Shown: positions 48,880-58,446, counted from the stretch's first letter. The stretch: DNA of 64,000 bases from CAYOYK01 sp964408185 (GCA_964408185.1 CAYOYK010000004.1:1-64000), one strand, 5' to 3'. The notes: a model not told the origin generated them from the letters alone. Program-made: numbers and translations.

Positions 48880-50808
48880 TTATTCCTCGCCGGACGCAAG
48901 CTCGTAAGCCGCTTCCGCGCGTTCCAGCGCCTCGTACAGGGCCTCCTGCCGGGTCTGCTCCGCCTGATAGCGGTCGGTCAGCTCCCTCAGCGCGCCCTGC
49001 TCGCCATAGGCGGCGGGGTCGGCAAGCTGCGCCTCCAGCTCGGCAAGGGCCTGCTCGCTGCGGGTGATATCACCCTCGGCCTTTGTAACGGCGGACTTGA
49101 GCTCGCGCAGGCGGGCGCTCTGCTGGCGGTCGCGCTTGCGCTCCTTGATGGCGCTGGTGCGCGTCTGGCCCGGCTCAAGGCTTTCCTCAGGCGGCGTCGG
49201 ACGATCGCGCTTCTCCACGTAATCGTCAAAGTTGCCCAGATACTCGGTGATGCAGCCCTCGTCCATGACCGCAACGCGGTTTGCAAAGCGGTTGATAAAG
49301 TAGCGGTCGTGGCTGATGGCCAGAATGGTGCCGGGAAAATCAAACAGCGCGTTCTCCAGCACCTCGCGGCTGTCCATATCCAAGTGGTTGGTCGGCTCGT
49401 CCAGCAGGAGCACGTTATCCTGCCGGAGCATCAGCTTGGTCAGCGCCACGCGGCCCTTTTCGCCGCCGGAGAGCGTATGGATGGGCTCGAACACCTCGTC
49501 CCCCGTGAACAGGAACAGCCCCAGCGCGCCGCGCACGCGGCTCTGCTCCAGCTTGGGAAAGGCGTTCCACACCTCGTCCAGCACGGTGTTGTTCGGGTTC
49601 AGGCCCTGCTGGTGCTGGTCGTAATAGCCCACATCCACGTTGGCGCCATAGCGCACGCTGCCCGTATCGAACGGAAGCTGATTCATCAGAATGCGGAAAA
49701 GCGTGCTCTTGCCCACGCCGTTCGCCCCGATCAGCGCCACGCGGTCGCCCGCGCGGAGCTTGAAATCGATATCGTGGAACACGGGCTTGCCCTCGAAGCG
49801 CTTGCCCAGCCCGCGCACGGTGAGCACCTCCTCGCCCGTGCGGCGGCGCGCGTCGAACGAGAACCGCACGTGCTGCTCCTCAAGGGGCTTGTCCAGCCGC
49901 TCGATCTTATCCAAGCGCTTTTGACGGCTTTCGGCAGCGCGGATGCTTTTTTCGCGGTTGAAGCTGCGGTATCGCTCGATGATCGCCTGCTCGCGCTCGA
50001 TCTCCTTTTGCTGCAGGTTGTAGGCCTTCATGCGGATCTCAAAGTCGGCGGTGCGCTTTTTGAGGTACTCGGTGTAGTTGCCGGTAAACTTGTACATGCG
50101 GCCGCCGAGGATCTCGCCCATGGTGGTGCAAACGTGATCCAAAAAATAGCGGTCGTGGCTGATGAGCAGCAGCGAGCCCTTGTAGCCCTCCAAATAGGCT
50201 TGCAGCCACTCGATGGCCTCCAGATCAAGGTGATTGGTCGGCTCGTCCATCAGCAGCACATCGGGCTTTTGGAGCAGCAGCTTGCACAGGGACAGGCGCG
50301 TGCGCTCGCCGCCGGAGAACGTGCCCACCCGGCGCTCGTACATTTCCGGCGTGAAGCCCAGCCCGGCCAGCGCGCTGCGCATCTGCCCCTCGTAGGCGTA
50401 GCCCTCCATGGCCTGATATTTTTCCGTCAGGGCCTGATACGCGCCGCTCAGCCGCGTCGCCTCGGCGGGATCGGTCTCCGCTGCAAGCTGGGCCTCCAGC
50501 TCGGCCAGACGCTTCTCCAAGGCGCGGGTCTCATCAAACACGCGCAGGAGCGCCTCCCACGCGGTATCCGTCAGCTCAATGTCGTCCTGCTGCCTCAGGT
50601 AGCCAATGCGCAGCTCCTTGCCCTTGTGGATCTGCCCCTCGTCCGGGGTCAGCTCCCCCGTGAGCAGGCGCATCAGCGTGCTCTTGCCGCACCCGTTCGC
50701 GCCCACAAGGCCCATCTTCTCGCCCTTTTGCAGGCTGAAGCTGACCCCTCGCAGCACCTCGTGGCCGCCAAAGCCTTTTTGCAGCTCCTGTACCGAAATC
50801 AATATCAT
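48880..50808 (-). CDS. ABC-F family ATPase
   Basis: The 642-residue soluble protein has two ABC domains. Walker A motifs are GANGCGKST and GANGVGKST; signatures are FSGGERTRLSL and LSGGEKGRVAL. It also has the ABC-F linker with DHVCTTMGEILGGRMYKFTG, and a charged coiled-coil C-terminus of about 90 residues. There is no membrane domain. ABC-F proteins act on the ribosome in translation quality control or antibiotic protection. The YdiF-like layout suggests a housekeeping role. It lies between the DUF6483 and creatininase genes. Confidence 0.94.
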   Translation of the reverse strand: MILISVQELQKGFGGHEVLRGVSFSLQKGEKMGLVGANGCGKSTLMRLLTGELTPDEGQIHKGKELRIGYLRQQDDIELTDTAWEALLRVFDETRALEKRLAELEAQLAAETDPAEATRLSGAYQALTEKYQAMEGYAYEGQMRSALAGLGFTPEMYERRVGTFSGGERTRLSLCKLLLQKPDVLLMDEPTNHLDLEAIEWLQAYLEGYKGSLLLISHDRYFLDHVCTTMGEILGGRMYKFTGNYTEYLKKRTADFEIRMKAYNLQQKEIEREQAIIERYRSFNREKSIRAAESRQKRLDKIERLDKPLEEQHVRFSFDARRRTGEEVLTVRGLGKRFEGKPVFHDIDFKLRAGDRVALIGANGVGKSTLFRILMNQLPFDTGSVRYGANVDVGYYDQHQQGLNPNNTVLDEVWNAFPKLEQSRVRGALGLFLFTGDEVFEPIHTLSGGEKGRVALTKLMLRQDNVLLLDEPTNHLDMDSREVLENALFDFPGTILAISHDRYFINRFANRVAVMDEGCITEYLGNFDDYVEKRDRPTPPEESLEPGQTRTSAIKERKRDRQQSARLRELKSAVTKAEGDITRSEQALAELEAQLADPAAYGEQGALRELTDRYQAEQTRQEALYEALERAEAAYELASGEE

Positions 50809-50835
50809 GAAAAACGTCCCGCCTTTTTGGTGTGG

Positions 50836-51474
50836 TTACAAGCCCGCCAGCCCGGCGAGCGTGCGCAGGAGGCCGAGGCTCTCGGCGGTCTCCTCGCGGG
50901 TGAGACCGCAGAGCGCCAGCGCGTCCGGCGCGGCGGCATGGGCGCGCTCCAAGAGCGGCACGCCTGCGGACAGAATCTCCGCCTGACGGCTGGGCTCCGC
51001 GCGCTCGATGGCCTGAAACAGAGCGTCCTCGGCAAAATCGTACCGCTCGCCGCCGGTAAAAAACATTGCGCAGGCCAGCAGCTCGTCCGCCGAGAGCAGC
51101 GCGAGCGTCTGCTCCTTGAGGGCCTCCAGCCGATTGGCGCGCTGTTCGCACAGCGGGCCGTCGTCCGTCAGGGAGCAAAGCAGCCGCAGGCTTTTGAGCA
51201 GGATACGCTGGGCAGCGTCGTCCTCGCAGGTGATATGCGCCGCGTGCAGGTACAGCAGCTCGCTAAGCACGAAGCGCGGCTCGTCGTCCAGCATGTCGAT
51301 CAGGCTCTCCTCGCTGAGGGCCTCGGCGGCCTCCAGCGACATGCCGCAATGGCGCAGGCAGGTATCGTCCAGCAGCTTCATGCGTTGCAGGTCGGTCATC
51401 AGCTCGGCAATGCGGCGCATCAGGTCACCCATCATCTGGATGAGGCGGAGGATATAATCACGTTCAAAATACAT
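50836..51474 (-). CDS. DUF6483-like helical protein
   Basis: The 212-residue, Leu- and Glu-rich protein starts MYFERDYILRLIQMMGDLMR, a pattern seen in the Clostridial DUF6483 family. It seems wholly alpha-helical, with no membrane segment or catalytic motif. Its function is unknown. ATG 51474 follows AAAGGGAG, and a sigma-A promoter is 24 bases upstream. It heads the ABC-F/creatininase transcript. Confidence 0.7.
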   Translation of the reverse strand: MYFERDYILRLIQMMGDLMRRIAELMTDLQRMKLLDDTCLRHCGMSLEAAEALSEESLIDMLDDEPRFVLSELLYLHAAHITCEDDAAQRILLKSLRLLCSLTDDGPLCEQRANRLEALKEQTLALLSADELLACAMFFTGGERYDFAEDALFQAIERAEPSRQAEILSAGVPLLERAHAAAPDALALCGLTREETAESLGLLRTLAGLAGL

Positions 51475-51497
51475 GCGGACGCTCCCTTTCCAAGGAT

Positions 51498-51526
51498 ATT
51501 ATACGGGCTTCCCGGCAACAAATCAA
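51498..51526 (-). promoter_or_regulatory. Sigma-A promoter of the DUF6483-ABC-F transcript
   Basis: On the minus strand TTGATT (51526-51521), 17 bases, TATAAT (51503-51498). Confidence 0.75.
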
Positions 51527-51609
51527 GGTGCGATTGCCCCGCGTCGGCCCCGAATTGTGACAAATTTGCAAAGATTCGCCATATATTTGAAACTTTTTGT
51601 CCGTGAGCC

Positions 51610-51638
51610 TATACATTGCACAAAAATTCATGTATAAT
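51610..51638 (+). promoter_or_regulatory. Sigma-A promoter of the envelope cassette
   Basis: TATACA (51610-51615), 17 bases, perfect TATAAT (51633-51638). An A/T-rich stretch lies upstream, unlike the rest of the window. Confidence 0.7.
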
Positions 51639-51698
51639 CAAGGGTGGAATATGATTTGCATGTATCGCCCTGTCAACCGGAAAGGAGCGTAGTTATTG

Positions 51699-52898
51699 AT
51701 GAAAAAGTTATGGAGCCTTCTGGTCTTGCTGACCCTGCTGGTCGCCTGCCTCCCCGCCGCACAGGCGGACGACGCGGGCGCGCTGTCCGTGGACGAATTC
51801 AGAGCTTGGATCAGCGAGCTGCTGACCCACACGGTCGGCGTGTCGGCCCTGAACGCGCCCGTCGGCGAGGAATCGCTCACCGACGACGGCTACGCCTATA
51901 TCTACGACCACATGACGCTCTACTACGACAAGGCGGAGTTGGATGAGAACAGCCGCCTTCAGGCGGTCGTGCTCACCGACGATCTGCTGGAATCGCCGCG
52001 CGGGCTGCGCATCGGCGGCACCCTGCAGGATATCATCGACCTGTACGGCTGGCTCAACCCCGATTTGGAGCAGGTGAACGGCGTGATTCCCCTGTACGTG
52101 CAGGACGAAATGCCCCAAAGCGCTTACTGGGCTTGGGCTCAGGGCGACAGCCAGAGCGTGAGCATGGTGCAGTGCGCCATTCACTACCGCTTGGGCGAGG
52201 ACCGTTATACCGACGCGGGCATTGTGTTTACGCTGGAGGACAACGTCATCAGCGGGCTGCGCGTCTACGGCGTGAACCAGAGCATCACCGAGCAGGAGGT
52301 GCGCAACAACCTAGCCGTGCTGAGCGGCGGCGCCGCCATGCCCGCCGTGCAGCCCGCCGCGCCATCCTACGTGTTTACCGCCAACAGCGCCGCCAAATTC
52401 TCGGCGGACGATCTGCGCTTTGCCGGGCTGGACTACTCCTCCCTGACCGAGGAAGCCGCGCAGTCCGCGTTGGGCGATTACAGCGACGATCAATGGGTGG
52501 AGGACGATACCGGCGATTGGCTGCACGTCACGCACCGCGACGGCATTTCCATCACGCTGGTGCTTAACGCACAGCGCACCAAGAGCCGCGCCGATTCCAT
52601 CCTGATCACGAGCGACGCCATCGAAGGCCCGCGCGGCGTGAAGCTGGGCATGCGGCTGGAGGACGTGGCGGCGCTGTTCGCCTGCGACGGCCAGAACATG
52701 AGCCTTGGCAACGCCACGCTGCTTTACGGCGACGGCGACCTGCCGCCCTACGGCCTGTGCGAGATTTCCTCCGAGGGCGTTGTGCTGTGCTATGCCACGG
52801 AGATGACCGTCGGCATCGGCCGCACGAGCGTCGTGTGCCTGCGCATTACCTTCCAAGCCGGCTTGGCGACCGAAATCAACATCTACACGCTGCAATAG
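51699..52898 (+). CDS. Exported protein with a duplicated domain, unknown function
   Basis: The 399-residue product has a signal peptide (MKKLWSLLVLLTLLVACLPAAQA, cut after about residue 23). Two related halves follow. Both contain an S-P-R-G-L/V or G-P-R-G-V turn (LLESPRGLRIGGTLQDIIDL and AIEGPRGVKLGMRLEDVAAL), a proline-tyrosine region, and a final beta strand (NVISGLRVYGV and GLATEINIYTL). No catalytic motif is recognised. It is the first gene of a three-gene cassette with AAAGGAGCG upstream. A role on the outside of the membrane, perhaps as ligand or regulator of its neighbour, is inferred from context only. Confidence 0.7.
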   Translation: MKKLWSLLVLLTLLVACLPAAQADDAGALSVDEFRAWISELLTHTVGVSALNAPVGEESLTDDGYAYIYDHMTLYYDKAELDENSRLQAVVLTDDLLESPRGLRIGGTLQDIIDLYGWLNPDLEQVNGVIPLYVQDEMPQSAYWAWAQGDSQSVSMVQCAIHYRLGEDRYTDAGIVFTLEDNVISGLRVYGVNQSITEQEVRNNLAVLSGGAAMPAVQPAAPSYVFTANSAAKFSADDLRFAGLDYSSLTEEAAQSALGDYSDDQWVEDDTGDWLHVTHRDGISITLVLNAQRTKSRADSILITSDAIEGPRGVKLGMRLEDVAALFACDGQNMSLGNATLLYGDGDLPPYGLCEISSEGVVLCYATEMTVGIGRTSVVCLRITFQAGLATEINIYTLQ

Positions 52899-52925
52899 GA
52901 TTGCGCATCACATGGAGGAATGGCC

Positions 52926-55832
52926 ATGAAGATCGACCTGAGCTGTCCGGTGGAGCTGTGGCAGTACTCCCTGCCCAAGGGGGAGCTTGGCGAATGCGCC
53001 TTTATACTGAACAACCTGTCCGATAAAACCGTCAACTCGGTGCAGGTGACGCTGGTGTGCGACGACGCGGAGGGCAAGCAGCTCTTCCGGCAGATCGAGC
53101 GCATCCAGGGCCTTAGCGCGGGCGCGGGCGAACGCTTCAACGTGGTGCTAATGCCCTCCCAGTGGGACGGCGTGGCCTCTGCGGATCTGGTGATCGAGAA
53201 GGTTTGGTTCGATGATACCACCATCTGGCGGCGCGGCGGCTCCATGCCCACGGAGTACGAGTCCAACGCGCTGCCCGTCGGCCGGAAGCTGGATGATCTG
53301 CGCTTTGTCGCCGGATCGGACGCGGTGGGCTACCCCAGCATGCAGCACAGCGTTTGGGTGTGCGTATGCGGGCGCGCCAACGCCAAGCAGGCCAGCGTTT
53401 GCTGCCGCTGCGAGCGCAGCCGCGAGACCGTGTTTGCCTCCTTTACGCTGGAAAACGTGCGCAACCTCATCGCCGTACACGAGCAAAAGCTGAGCGGGTT
53501 CACCAAGCAGGCCATCGCGGACGCGTCGGTCATCAATGAGCAGAACTTCAAGGAGCAGGCCAAGGCTAAGCGGAAAAAAACGCGGCGCACGGTGCTGACG
53601 ATCATCGGCGCGACCGCCGTGGTTGTGTTTTTGGTGGTGTTCTTTCTGCTCACACCAAGGCTGCAATATGCGAGCGCCAAACGCCAGATGGACGGCGGGC
53701 AGTACGCGGAGGCCCGCGCCGCCTTTGTGAGCATGACGGGCTACGCCGACAGCGCCGAGCTGGTGACGGAGTGCGATTATCTCGCGGCCAAGCAGCGGCT
53801 GTCCCTCGGCGACGAGGGCTCCCTGCGCGAGGCCATTACAGCGTTTGAGGCGCTGGATGCTTATCAGGACAGCCGCGCGCTCAAGGATCAGGCAACGTAC
53901 CTGCTGGGACAGCTCTATCAGCGGGACAGCCGCTTTGAGGAGGCGATCAGCCTCTACGATACGCTGGGCGATTACGAAAACGCCGCCGAGGATTCCCGCC
54001 GGTGCCGCTATGAGCTGGCAACGCAAACCTACCAGAGCGAGGATTACGAGGCCGCCTATCCCCTGCTCGTCGCGCTGTCCGGCTACGAGGACGCGGACGG
54101 CATGGCCGCGCGGTGCCAGTATCAGCTGGGGCTTGCCGCCATGACGGACGGCCGCTACGACGACGCGATACTGCTCCTGACGCAGGCCGGGGATGTGGAG
54201 GACGCGGCGGCGCGCCTCAGCGAGTGCCGCTATCAGGCCGGGCTGCTGGCGCAGACGGCGGGCGACTTGGAGGCCGCGGGCCTGCTGTTTATCCAAGCGG
54301 GCGATTACGAGGACGCGGACGCGCGCGGCAAGGACTGCCTGTACAACGTCGCCCGCACGCGCATGGAGGCCGGGGAGTACGACAAGGCCGCCGCGCTGTT
54401 TGAGCAGATATCGGGCTATTTGGACGCGGAAACCTTGGGCTGGGAATGCGTGTACCAGCAAGGCTTGGCTTTGCAGGAAAACGGCGAGCTGCAAGCCGCC
54501 GCCGACCTGTACGCCACCATCCCCCTGCACAGCGAGGCGGCCAACATGCGCAGCGAGTGCCTGTATCAGCTGGCCACGGAAGCAGTCGCGGCGCAGGATA
54601 CCGCCGCGGCCGAGACGCTGCTGGCCGAGCTTGGGGAGTACCGCGGCGCGGACGTGCAGCTCAACAGCATTCGCTTCCAGCGCGCGCTGGGGCTGGTGGA
54701 GCAGAAGGACTACGACGCGGCCATCCCCCTGCTGGAATCTCTGGGCGACTTTTCCGGCGTTTCGGACGCGCTCAGCCAATGCCGCTACGCGCAGGCGCAG
54801 GCCGCGCTGGACGCGGCGGACTACAAGCTGGCTTACGAGTGCTTTGAAGCGCTGGGCGATTACAGCGACAGCGCCGCCAAGCTGGAGGAGGCCGCCATCG
54901 GCTACGCCAGCGCGCTTTCCTCCGCCGGACAGACCAGCGAGGCCGCCGCCGTGCTCAACGCGCTGCCGGACTCCTCCGCCGCGCAATCGCACCTGAACGA
55001 CCTCACGCTGAGCGCCGCCAAGACGCTCGCCGACGCGGGCAGCTACAAGGAGGCCGCGCAGGCCTATCTGGCGCTGGGCGACACGCCGGGCGCGCGCGAC
55101 GGCTACAACCAATGCCAGTACGTGCTCGCTACGCGATTGAAGAACAACGGCCAAAATTTGGAGGCGGGCTTTGCCTTTTTGGCCATTGCGGACTACGACG
55201 ACTCGCAGGCCCAAAGCGACGCTTGCTTTGATCTGTACTACTCCGCCGCCGCCAACGAGGCCCGCGCGGCCGACGCCGACAAGGATTGGCTGACCGTCAT
55301 ATCCGCATTGGAGCAGTTTGATTTGGACGCGCTGCCCAAGCGCTATGAGAGCCTCAAGGCGCTCTACCAAAGCGCCTGCTTTACCTATGCCGAGGAGCTG
55401 TACGACGCGGGCCAGCCCTACGAGGCCCTGCCGTACTACCAGCGCGTGGCGGATTACCAGACGGTCGCCACGCGGCAGCTCGCGCGCAAATGCTACCGCA
55501 TTCTGGGCCTGTGGCGCACCGCCGGCGGCAGCGAGGCCGAGTTCCGCACGGACGGCACCTGCACGCTGATGGGCGAGGAGCTGTGCTTCAAGGTCCGCAA
55601 CTTCGCTCTGCTGACCGGCCCGGACGTCGACTCGCTGGTGGAGACCTACCGCATCAACAACGTGACGGCGAGCAGCCTGAGCATCCGCGACCTGCGGGCC
55701 GGGCAGACCGCCACCTATCGCTTTACGCGCGTGGAGCAGCCCTCGGCGGACACGTCCTCCGCGCCAAACGCCGTGCCGACCGCAACCCCCGCTCCCAGCG
55801 CGACGCCAACGGCGGGAGGCTCCAACCCGTGA
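52926..55832 (+). CDS. Membrane protein with zinc ribbon and many TPR-like repeats
   Basis: The 968-residue protein starts at ATG 52926, seven bases after GGAGG; an ATG at 52920 is too close. The order of parts is: N-terminal beta domain (1-140), zinc ribbon CVCGRANAKQASVCCRCERS (about 144-166), basic stretch KAKRKKTRRT, one membrane helix (about 221-243), then roughly 15-18 helical repeats of about 36-40 residues (250-870). The repeats share a G-D-Y-x-D-A/S turn (ALGDYSDSAAKL, QAGDYEDADARG) and end-capping Cys or Tyr residues. A Ser/Thr/Pro tail closes it. The repeats would lie outside the cell. It may be an assembly scaffold. It is coupled to the next gene. Confidence 0.75.
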   Translation: MKIDLSCPVELWQYSLPKGELGECAFILNNLSDKTVNSVQVTLVCDDAEGKQLFRQIERIQGLSAGAGERFNVVLMPSQWDGVASADLVIEKVWFDDTTIWRRGGSMPTEYESNALPVGRKLDDLRFVAGSDAVGYPSMQHSVWVCVCGRANAKQASVCCRCERSRETVFASFTLENVRNLIAVHEQKLSGFTKQAIADASVINEQNFKEQAKAKRKKTRRTVLTIIGATAVVVFLVVFFLLTPRLQYASAKRQMDGGQYAEARAAFVSMTGYADSAELVTECDYLAAKQRLSLGDEGSLREAITAFEALDAYQDSRALKDQATYLLGQLYQRDSRFEEAISLYDTLGDYENAAEDSRRCRYELATQTYQSEDYEAAYPLLVALSGYEDADGMAARCQYQLGLAAMTDGRYDDAILLLTQAGDVEDAAARLSECRYQAGLLAQTAGDLEAAGLLFIQAGDYEDADARGKDCLYNVARTRMEAGEYDKAAALFEQISGYLDAETLGWECVYQQGLALQENGELQAAADLYATIPLHSEAANMRSECLYQLATEAVAAQDTAAAETLLAELGEYRGADVQLNSIRFQRALGLVEQKDYDAAIPLLESLGDFSGVSDALSQCRYAQAQAALDAADYKLAYECFEALGDYSDSAAKLEEAAIGYASALSSAGQTSEAAAVLNALPDSSAAQSHLNDLTLSAAKTLADAGSYKEAAQAYLALGDTPGARDGYNQCQYVLATRLKNNGQNLEAGFAFLAIADYDDSQAQSDACFDLYYSAAANEARAADADKDWLTVISALEQFDLDALPKRYESLKALYQSACFTYAEELYDAGQPYEALPYYQRVADYQTVATRQLARKCYRILGLWRTAGGSEAEFRTDGTCTLMGEELCFKVRNFALLTGPDVDSLVETYRINNVTASSLSIRDLRAGQTATYRFTRVEQPSADTSSAPNAVPTATPAPSATPTAGGSNP

Positions 55833-57262
55833 GCCAGCCGCTGCAATTGTTGCCGCACGGCCGCTTGACGGAGACGCTGCCGGGCGATGTGCTGCCCGCT
55901 GATGTACCCATTGCCGACGCGCCACCCGCCGATTTGCCCATTGCCGACGCGCCCGCCGACGTGTCGCCCGCCGACGTGTCGCCCGCCGACACGCCGCCCG
56001 TCGATGTGCCCATTGCCGACGCGCGTGCCGCGAGCGAGAAGCAAACGTCCCCGCGCCTGCGCGAGGGAGGATCCGCTTCCTCCGGGAAGCTGGAAATCGG
56101 GGTGCTGTACGGCGTTCGCGCGCTGTTTGTGCTGCTGGTGTGCAATTACCACATTTGGCAGCAGGGGTGGATTGGCCAGCGGATCACGCTGTTTGGCTCG
56201 ACGTGGAGCTTTGACTACATTACCCGTTCCAGCTACCTGTTTGTGGACGGCATGCTGCTGCTGAGCGGCTTTCTGCTCTACCTGCCCTATGCGCGGCAAA
56301 CCGCGGAGGGGACGGCCCCGCCGGGAGTACGCCGCTTTTACCTGAACCGCGCGGCGCGCATCCTCCCCTCCTACCTGTTTTCCGTGCTGGCGCTGCTTTT
56401 CTGCGTCGCGCTGCCCGGCAGGCTGTACGCCACGCCGACCGCCGCATGGACGGACGCGCTCTCTCACCTGACGTTTACGCAGACGTTCAGCCGGACGACG
56501 TACCTGTTTACGCCGCTCAACGTTTCGCTGTGGACGGTCGCCGTGGAGATGCAGTTTTACCTGCTGTTCCCATGGCTGGCACGCGCCGCGCAAAAGCGCC
56601 CGGCGCTCACGCTGGGCTGCATGGCAGCCGTCGGGTGGCTGTACCGGCTGATCGTGGCCTATCGCTGCGCGGATACGGCGGCGCTCATCAACCAGATGCC
56701 CGCCTTCTTGGATGTGTACGCGCTGGGCATGCTGGGCGCGATGCTCTGGGTGCGGCTGCGCGGGCTCTCGCGGCGCGTTCGCGCGTGTATATCGGCCGGA
56801 AGCGTCGCGCTGTTTATCCCGCTGCTAACGGCCCTGAGCGCGCTGCTCTACACGCAAAGCCGGCAAAGCTCCGTATCGCCGGAGGCGCTGCGCGTAAGCC
56901 AGCTTGCGCTGCGGCTGCCGCTGGCGCTTGTGCTGCTGGCGATGATCCTGTGCTGCACACAATGGCCGCGCCTGCTGCAAAAGCTGCTGGATAACCGCCT
57001 GACGCGCTTTCTCAGCACGATTTCGTTCAACCTGTACATCTGGCATCAGGTGCTGGCCAGCCGGATGGCAGCCCGCCTGTTCCCCGCGACCCTGCACACG
57101 GATTTGAACCAGCAGATCATCTTTACGCTGCTGGCGTACTCGCTCTCCATTGTGGTGGCCATGCTTTGCACCTACGGGCTGGAACAGCCCGCCGCAAGGC
57201 TGATGAAAAACGCGGCGACGCGATATGGAAGGAAGCATCCCCATGAAAGACCCCAGACTTGA
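55829..57262 (+). CDS. Acyltransferase-3 membrane protein with a repeat-bearing N-terminus
   Basis: This 477-residue protein starts at GTG 55829, overlapping the stop of the TPR gene (GTGA), with GGGAGG before it. The first 90 residues are hydrophilic and contain D-V-x-P-A-D/P-I-A-D-A repeats, unlike normal family members. The acyltransferase domain follows: GVRALFVLLVCNYHIWQQGW with the catalytic-type His, DGMLLLSGFLLYLPYARQ, RRFYLNRAARILPSYLF, and SLWTVAVEMQFYLLFPWL. This is the OatA/NodX-like O-acyltransferase family. It probably modifies an envelope polymer. The last 20 bases overlap the M29 gene. Confidence 0.85.
   Translation: MSQPLQLLPHGRLTETLPGDVLPADVPIADAPPADLPIADAPADVSPADVSPADTPPVDVPIADARAASEKQTSPRLREGGSASSGKLEIGVLYGVRALFVLLVCNYHIWQQGWIGQRITLFGSTWSFDYITRSSYLFVDGMLLLSGFLLYLPYARQTAEGTAPPGVRRFYLNRAARILPSYLFSVLALLFCVALPGRLYATPTAAWTDALSHLTFTQTFSRTTYLFTPLNVSLWTVAVEMQFYLLFPWLARAAQKRPALTLGCMAAVGWLYRLIVAYRCADTAALINQMPAFLDVYALGMLGAMLWVRLRGLSRRVRACISAGSVALFIPLLTALSALLYTQSRQSSVSPEALRVSQLALRLPLALVLLAMILCCTQWPRLLQKLLDNRLTRFLSTISFNLYIWHQVLASRMAARLFPATLHTDLNQQIIFTLLAYSLSIVVAMLCTYGLEQPAARLMKNAATRYGRKHPHERPQT
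55886..56028 (+). repeat. Short coding repeats in the acyltransferase N-terminus
   Basis: CCCATTGCCGACGCGC occurs three times (near 55908, 55938, 56009) and CGCCCGCCGACGTGT twice. They encode PADV/PADL/PIADA units around residues 20-66. The unit lengths vary, so it is a loose repeat rather than a strict array. Confidence 0.8.
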
Positions 57263-58358
57263 TACCCTAGCCCGGAACCTGATCCGCTACTCCTGCGAGC
57301 TGAAGGCCGGAGAGCGCGTGCTGATTGAGAACTTCGGCATCGAAACCGCGTTTGTGACCGCGCTTGTGCGCGAGGCCTACGCGGTCGGCGCGGAGCCCAT
57401 CGTCGTGCTGCGGGATAAGACCGTCGAGCGCGAGCTGCTGCTGGGCGGCACCGACGCCAAGTGGGACGCGGAGGCCAAGCTGGACGCGGAGCGCATGCGC
57501 GCGTGTCAGGCGTACATCGGCGTGCGCGGCGGCAATAACTCCTACGAGACCTCCGATGTGCCCGGCGAGAAAATGACCAGCTACATGCAGCACTACAACC
57601 ATGCCGTGCACGGCCTGATCCGCGTGCCGCAGACGCGCTGGGTGGTGCTGCGCTACCCCACCCCCAGCATGAGCCAACTGGCCGAGACCAGCATCGAGGC
57701 GTTTGAGGACCACTACTTCAACGTCTGCTGCCTTGATTACGCCAAGATGAGCGTTGCCATGGATCCGCTCGTCCGCCGCCTGGAGGCCGCCGATCGCGTG
57801 CACATTATCGGCAAGGGCACCGACCTGAGCTTCTCCATCAAGGGGCTGCCCGCCGTCAAGTGCGACGGCAAGCTGAACATCCCCGACGGCGAGGTGTTCA
57901 CCGCGCCTGTAAAGGACAGCGTGAACGGCACCATCCAGTACAACACGGCGAGCCTGTATCAGGGCAACGTGTTCAATAACATGAAGCTCACCTTCGAAAA
58001 CGGCAAGATCATCCAAGCGACCAGCAGCAACACCGAGCTGTGCAACCGCATCTTCGATACCGATCCCGGCGCGCGCTATGTGGGCGAGTTTGCCATCGGC
58101 GTAAACCCCTACATCACCAAGGCCATCAAGGATACGCTGTTTGATGAGAAGATCGCCGGCTCGTTCCACTTTACGCCCGGCTCCTGCTACGACAATTGCG
58201 ATAATGGCAACGAGTCCGCTATCCATTGGGATTTGGTGTGCATCCAAACCCCGGAATACGGCGGCGGCGAGATGTGGCTGGACGATACGCTCATCCGCAA
58301 GGACGGGCGCTTTGTGCCGGAGGACCTGCAGGGCCTGAACCCGGAGAACCTCAAATAA
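57243..58358 (+). CDS. M29 family aminopeptidase
   Basis: The 371-residue product belongs to the thermophilic metalloprotease family (AmpS/aminopeptidase II). It has GERVLIENFGIETAFVTALV near the start. The catalytic C-terminal region has YVGEFAIGVNPYI and NGNESAIHWDLVCIQ with the metal-binding Glu and His. ATG 57243 follows GGAAGG and overlaps the preceding gene by 20 bases. It frees N-terminal amino acids from peptides in the cytoplasm. The bidirectional terminator at 58420-58446 closes the transcript. Confidence 0.92.
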   Translation: MKDPRLDTLARNLIRYSCELKAGERVLIENFGIETAFVTALVREAYAVGAEPIVVLRDKTVERELLLGGTDAKWDAEAKLDAERMRACQAYIGVRGGNNSYETSDVPGEKMTSYMQHYNHAVHGLIRVPQTRWVVLRYPTPSMSQLAETSIEAFEDHYFNVCCLDYAKMSVAMDPLVRRLEAADRVHIIGKGTDLSFSIKGLPAVKCDGKLNIPDGEVFTAPVKDSVNGTIQYNTASLYQGNVFNNMKLTFENGKIIQATSSNTELCNRIFDTDPGARYVGEFAIGVNPYITKAIKDTLFDEKIAGSFHFTPGSCYDNCDNGNESAIHWDLVCIQTPEYGGGEMWLDDTLIRKDGRFVPEDLQGLNPENLK

Positions 58359-58388
58359 AGCAGAGGACAGCCGTTTGGGCGCAAAGGC

Positions 58389-58411
58389 GGGCGGGAGCAA
58401 TGCTCCCGCCC
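58389..58411. repeat. Perfect palindrome GGGCGGGAGCA-A-TGCTCCCGCCC, copy 1
   Basis: An 11-bp perfect inverted repeat around a central A. The same sequence recurs at 58629-58657, extended to 14 bp per arm. Confidence 0.85.
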
Positions 58412-58419
58412 CAGTGCGT

Positions 58420-58446
58420 CAAAAAAGCGGCAAAGACGCTTTTTTG
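58420..58446. terminator. Bidirectional terminator between M29 gene and ABC operon
   Basis: CAAAAAAGCG and CGCTTTTTTG form a perfect 10-bp inverted repeat around seven bases. Each strand gets a run of six T, so it can act in both directions. Confidence 0.9.

Noticed and set aside
47746..51606. A 1286-codon open frame on the plus strand opposite sleB, creatininase and ABC-F genes
   Set aside because: The minus-strand genes have clear family motifs and ribosome binding sites. The plus frame is His/Arg/Gln-rich, with no motif, a by-product of high G+C.
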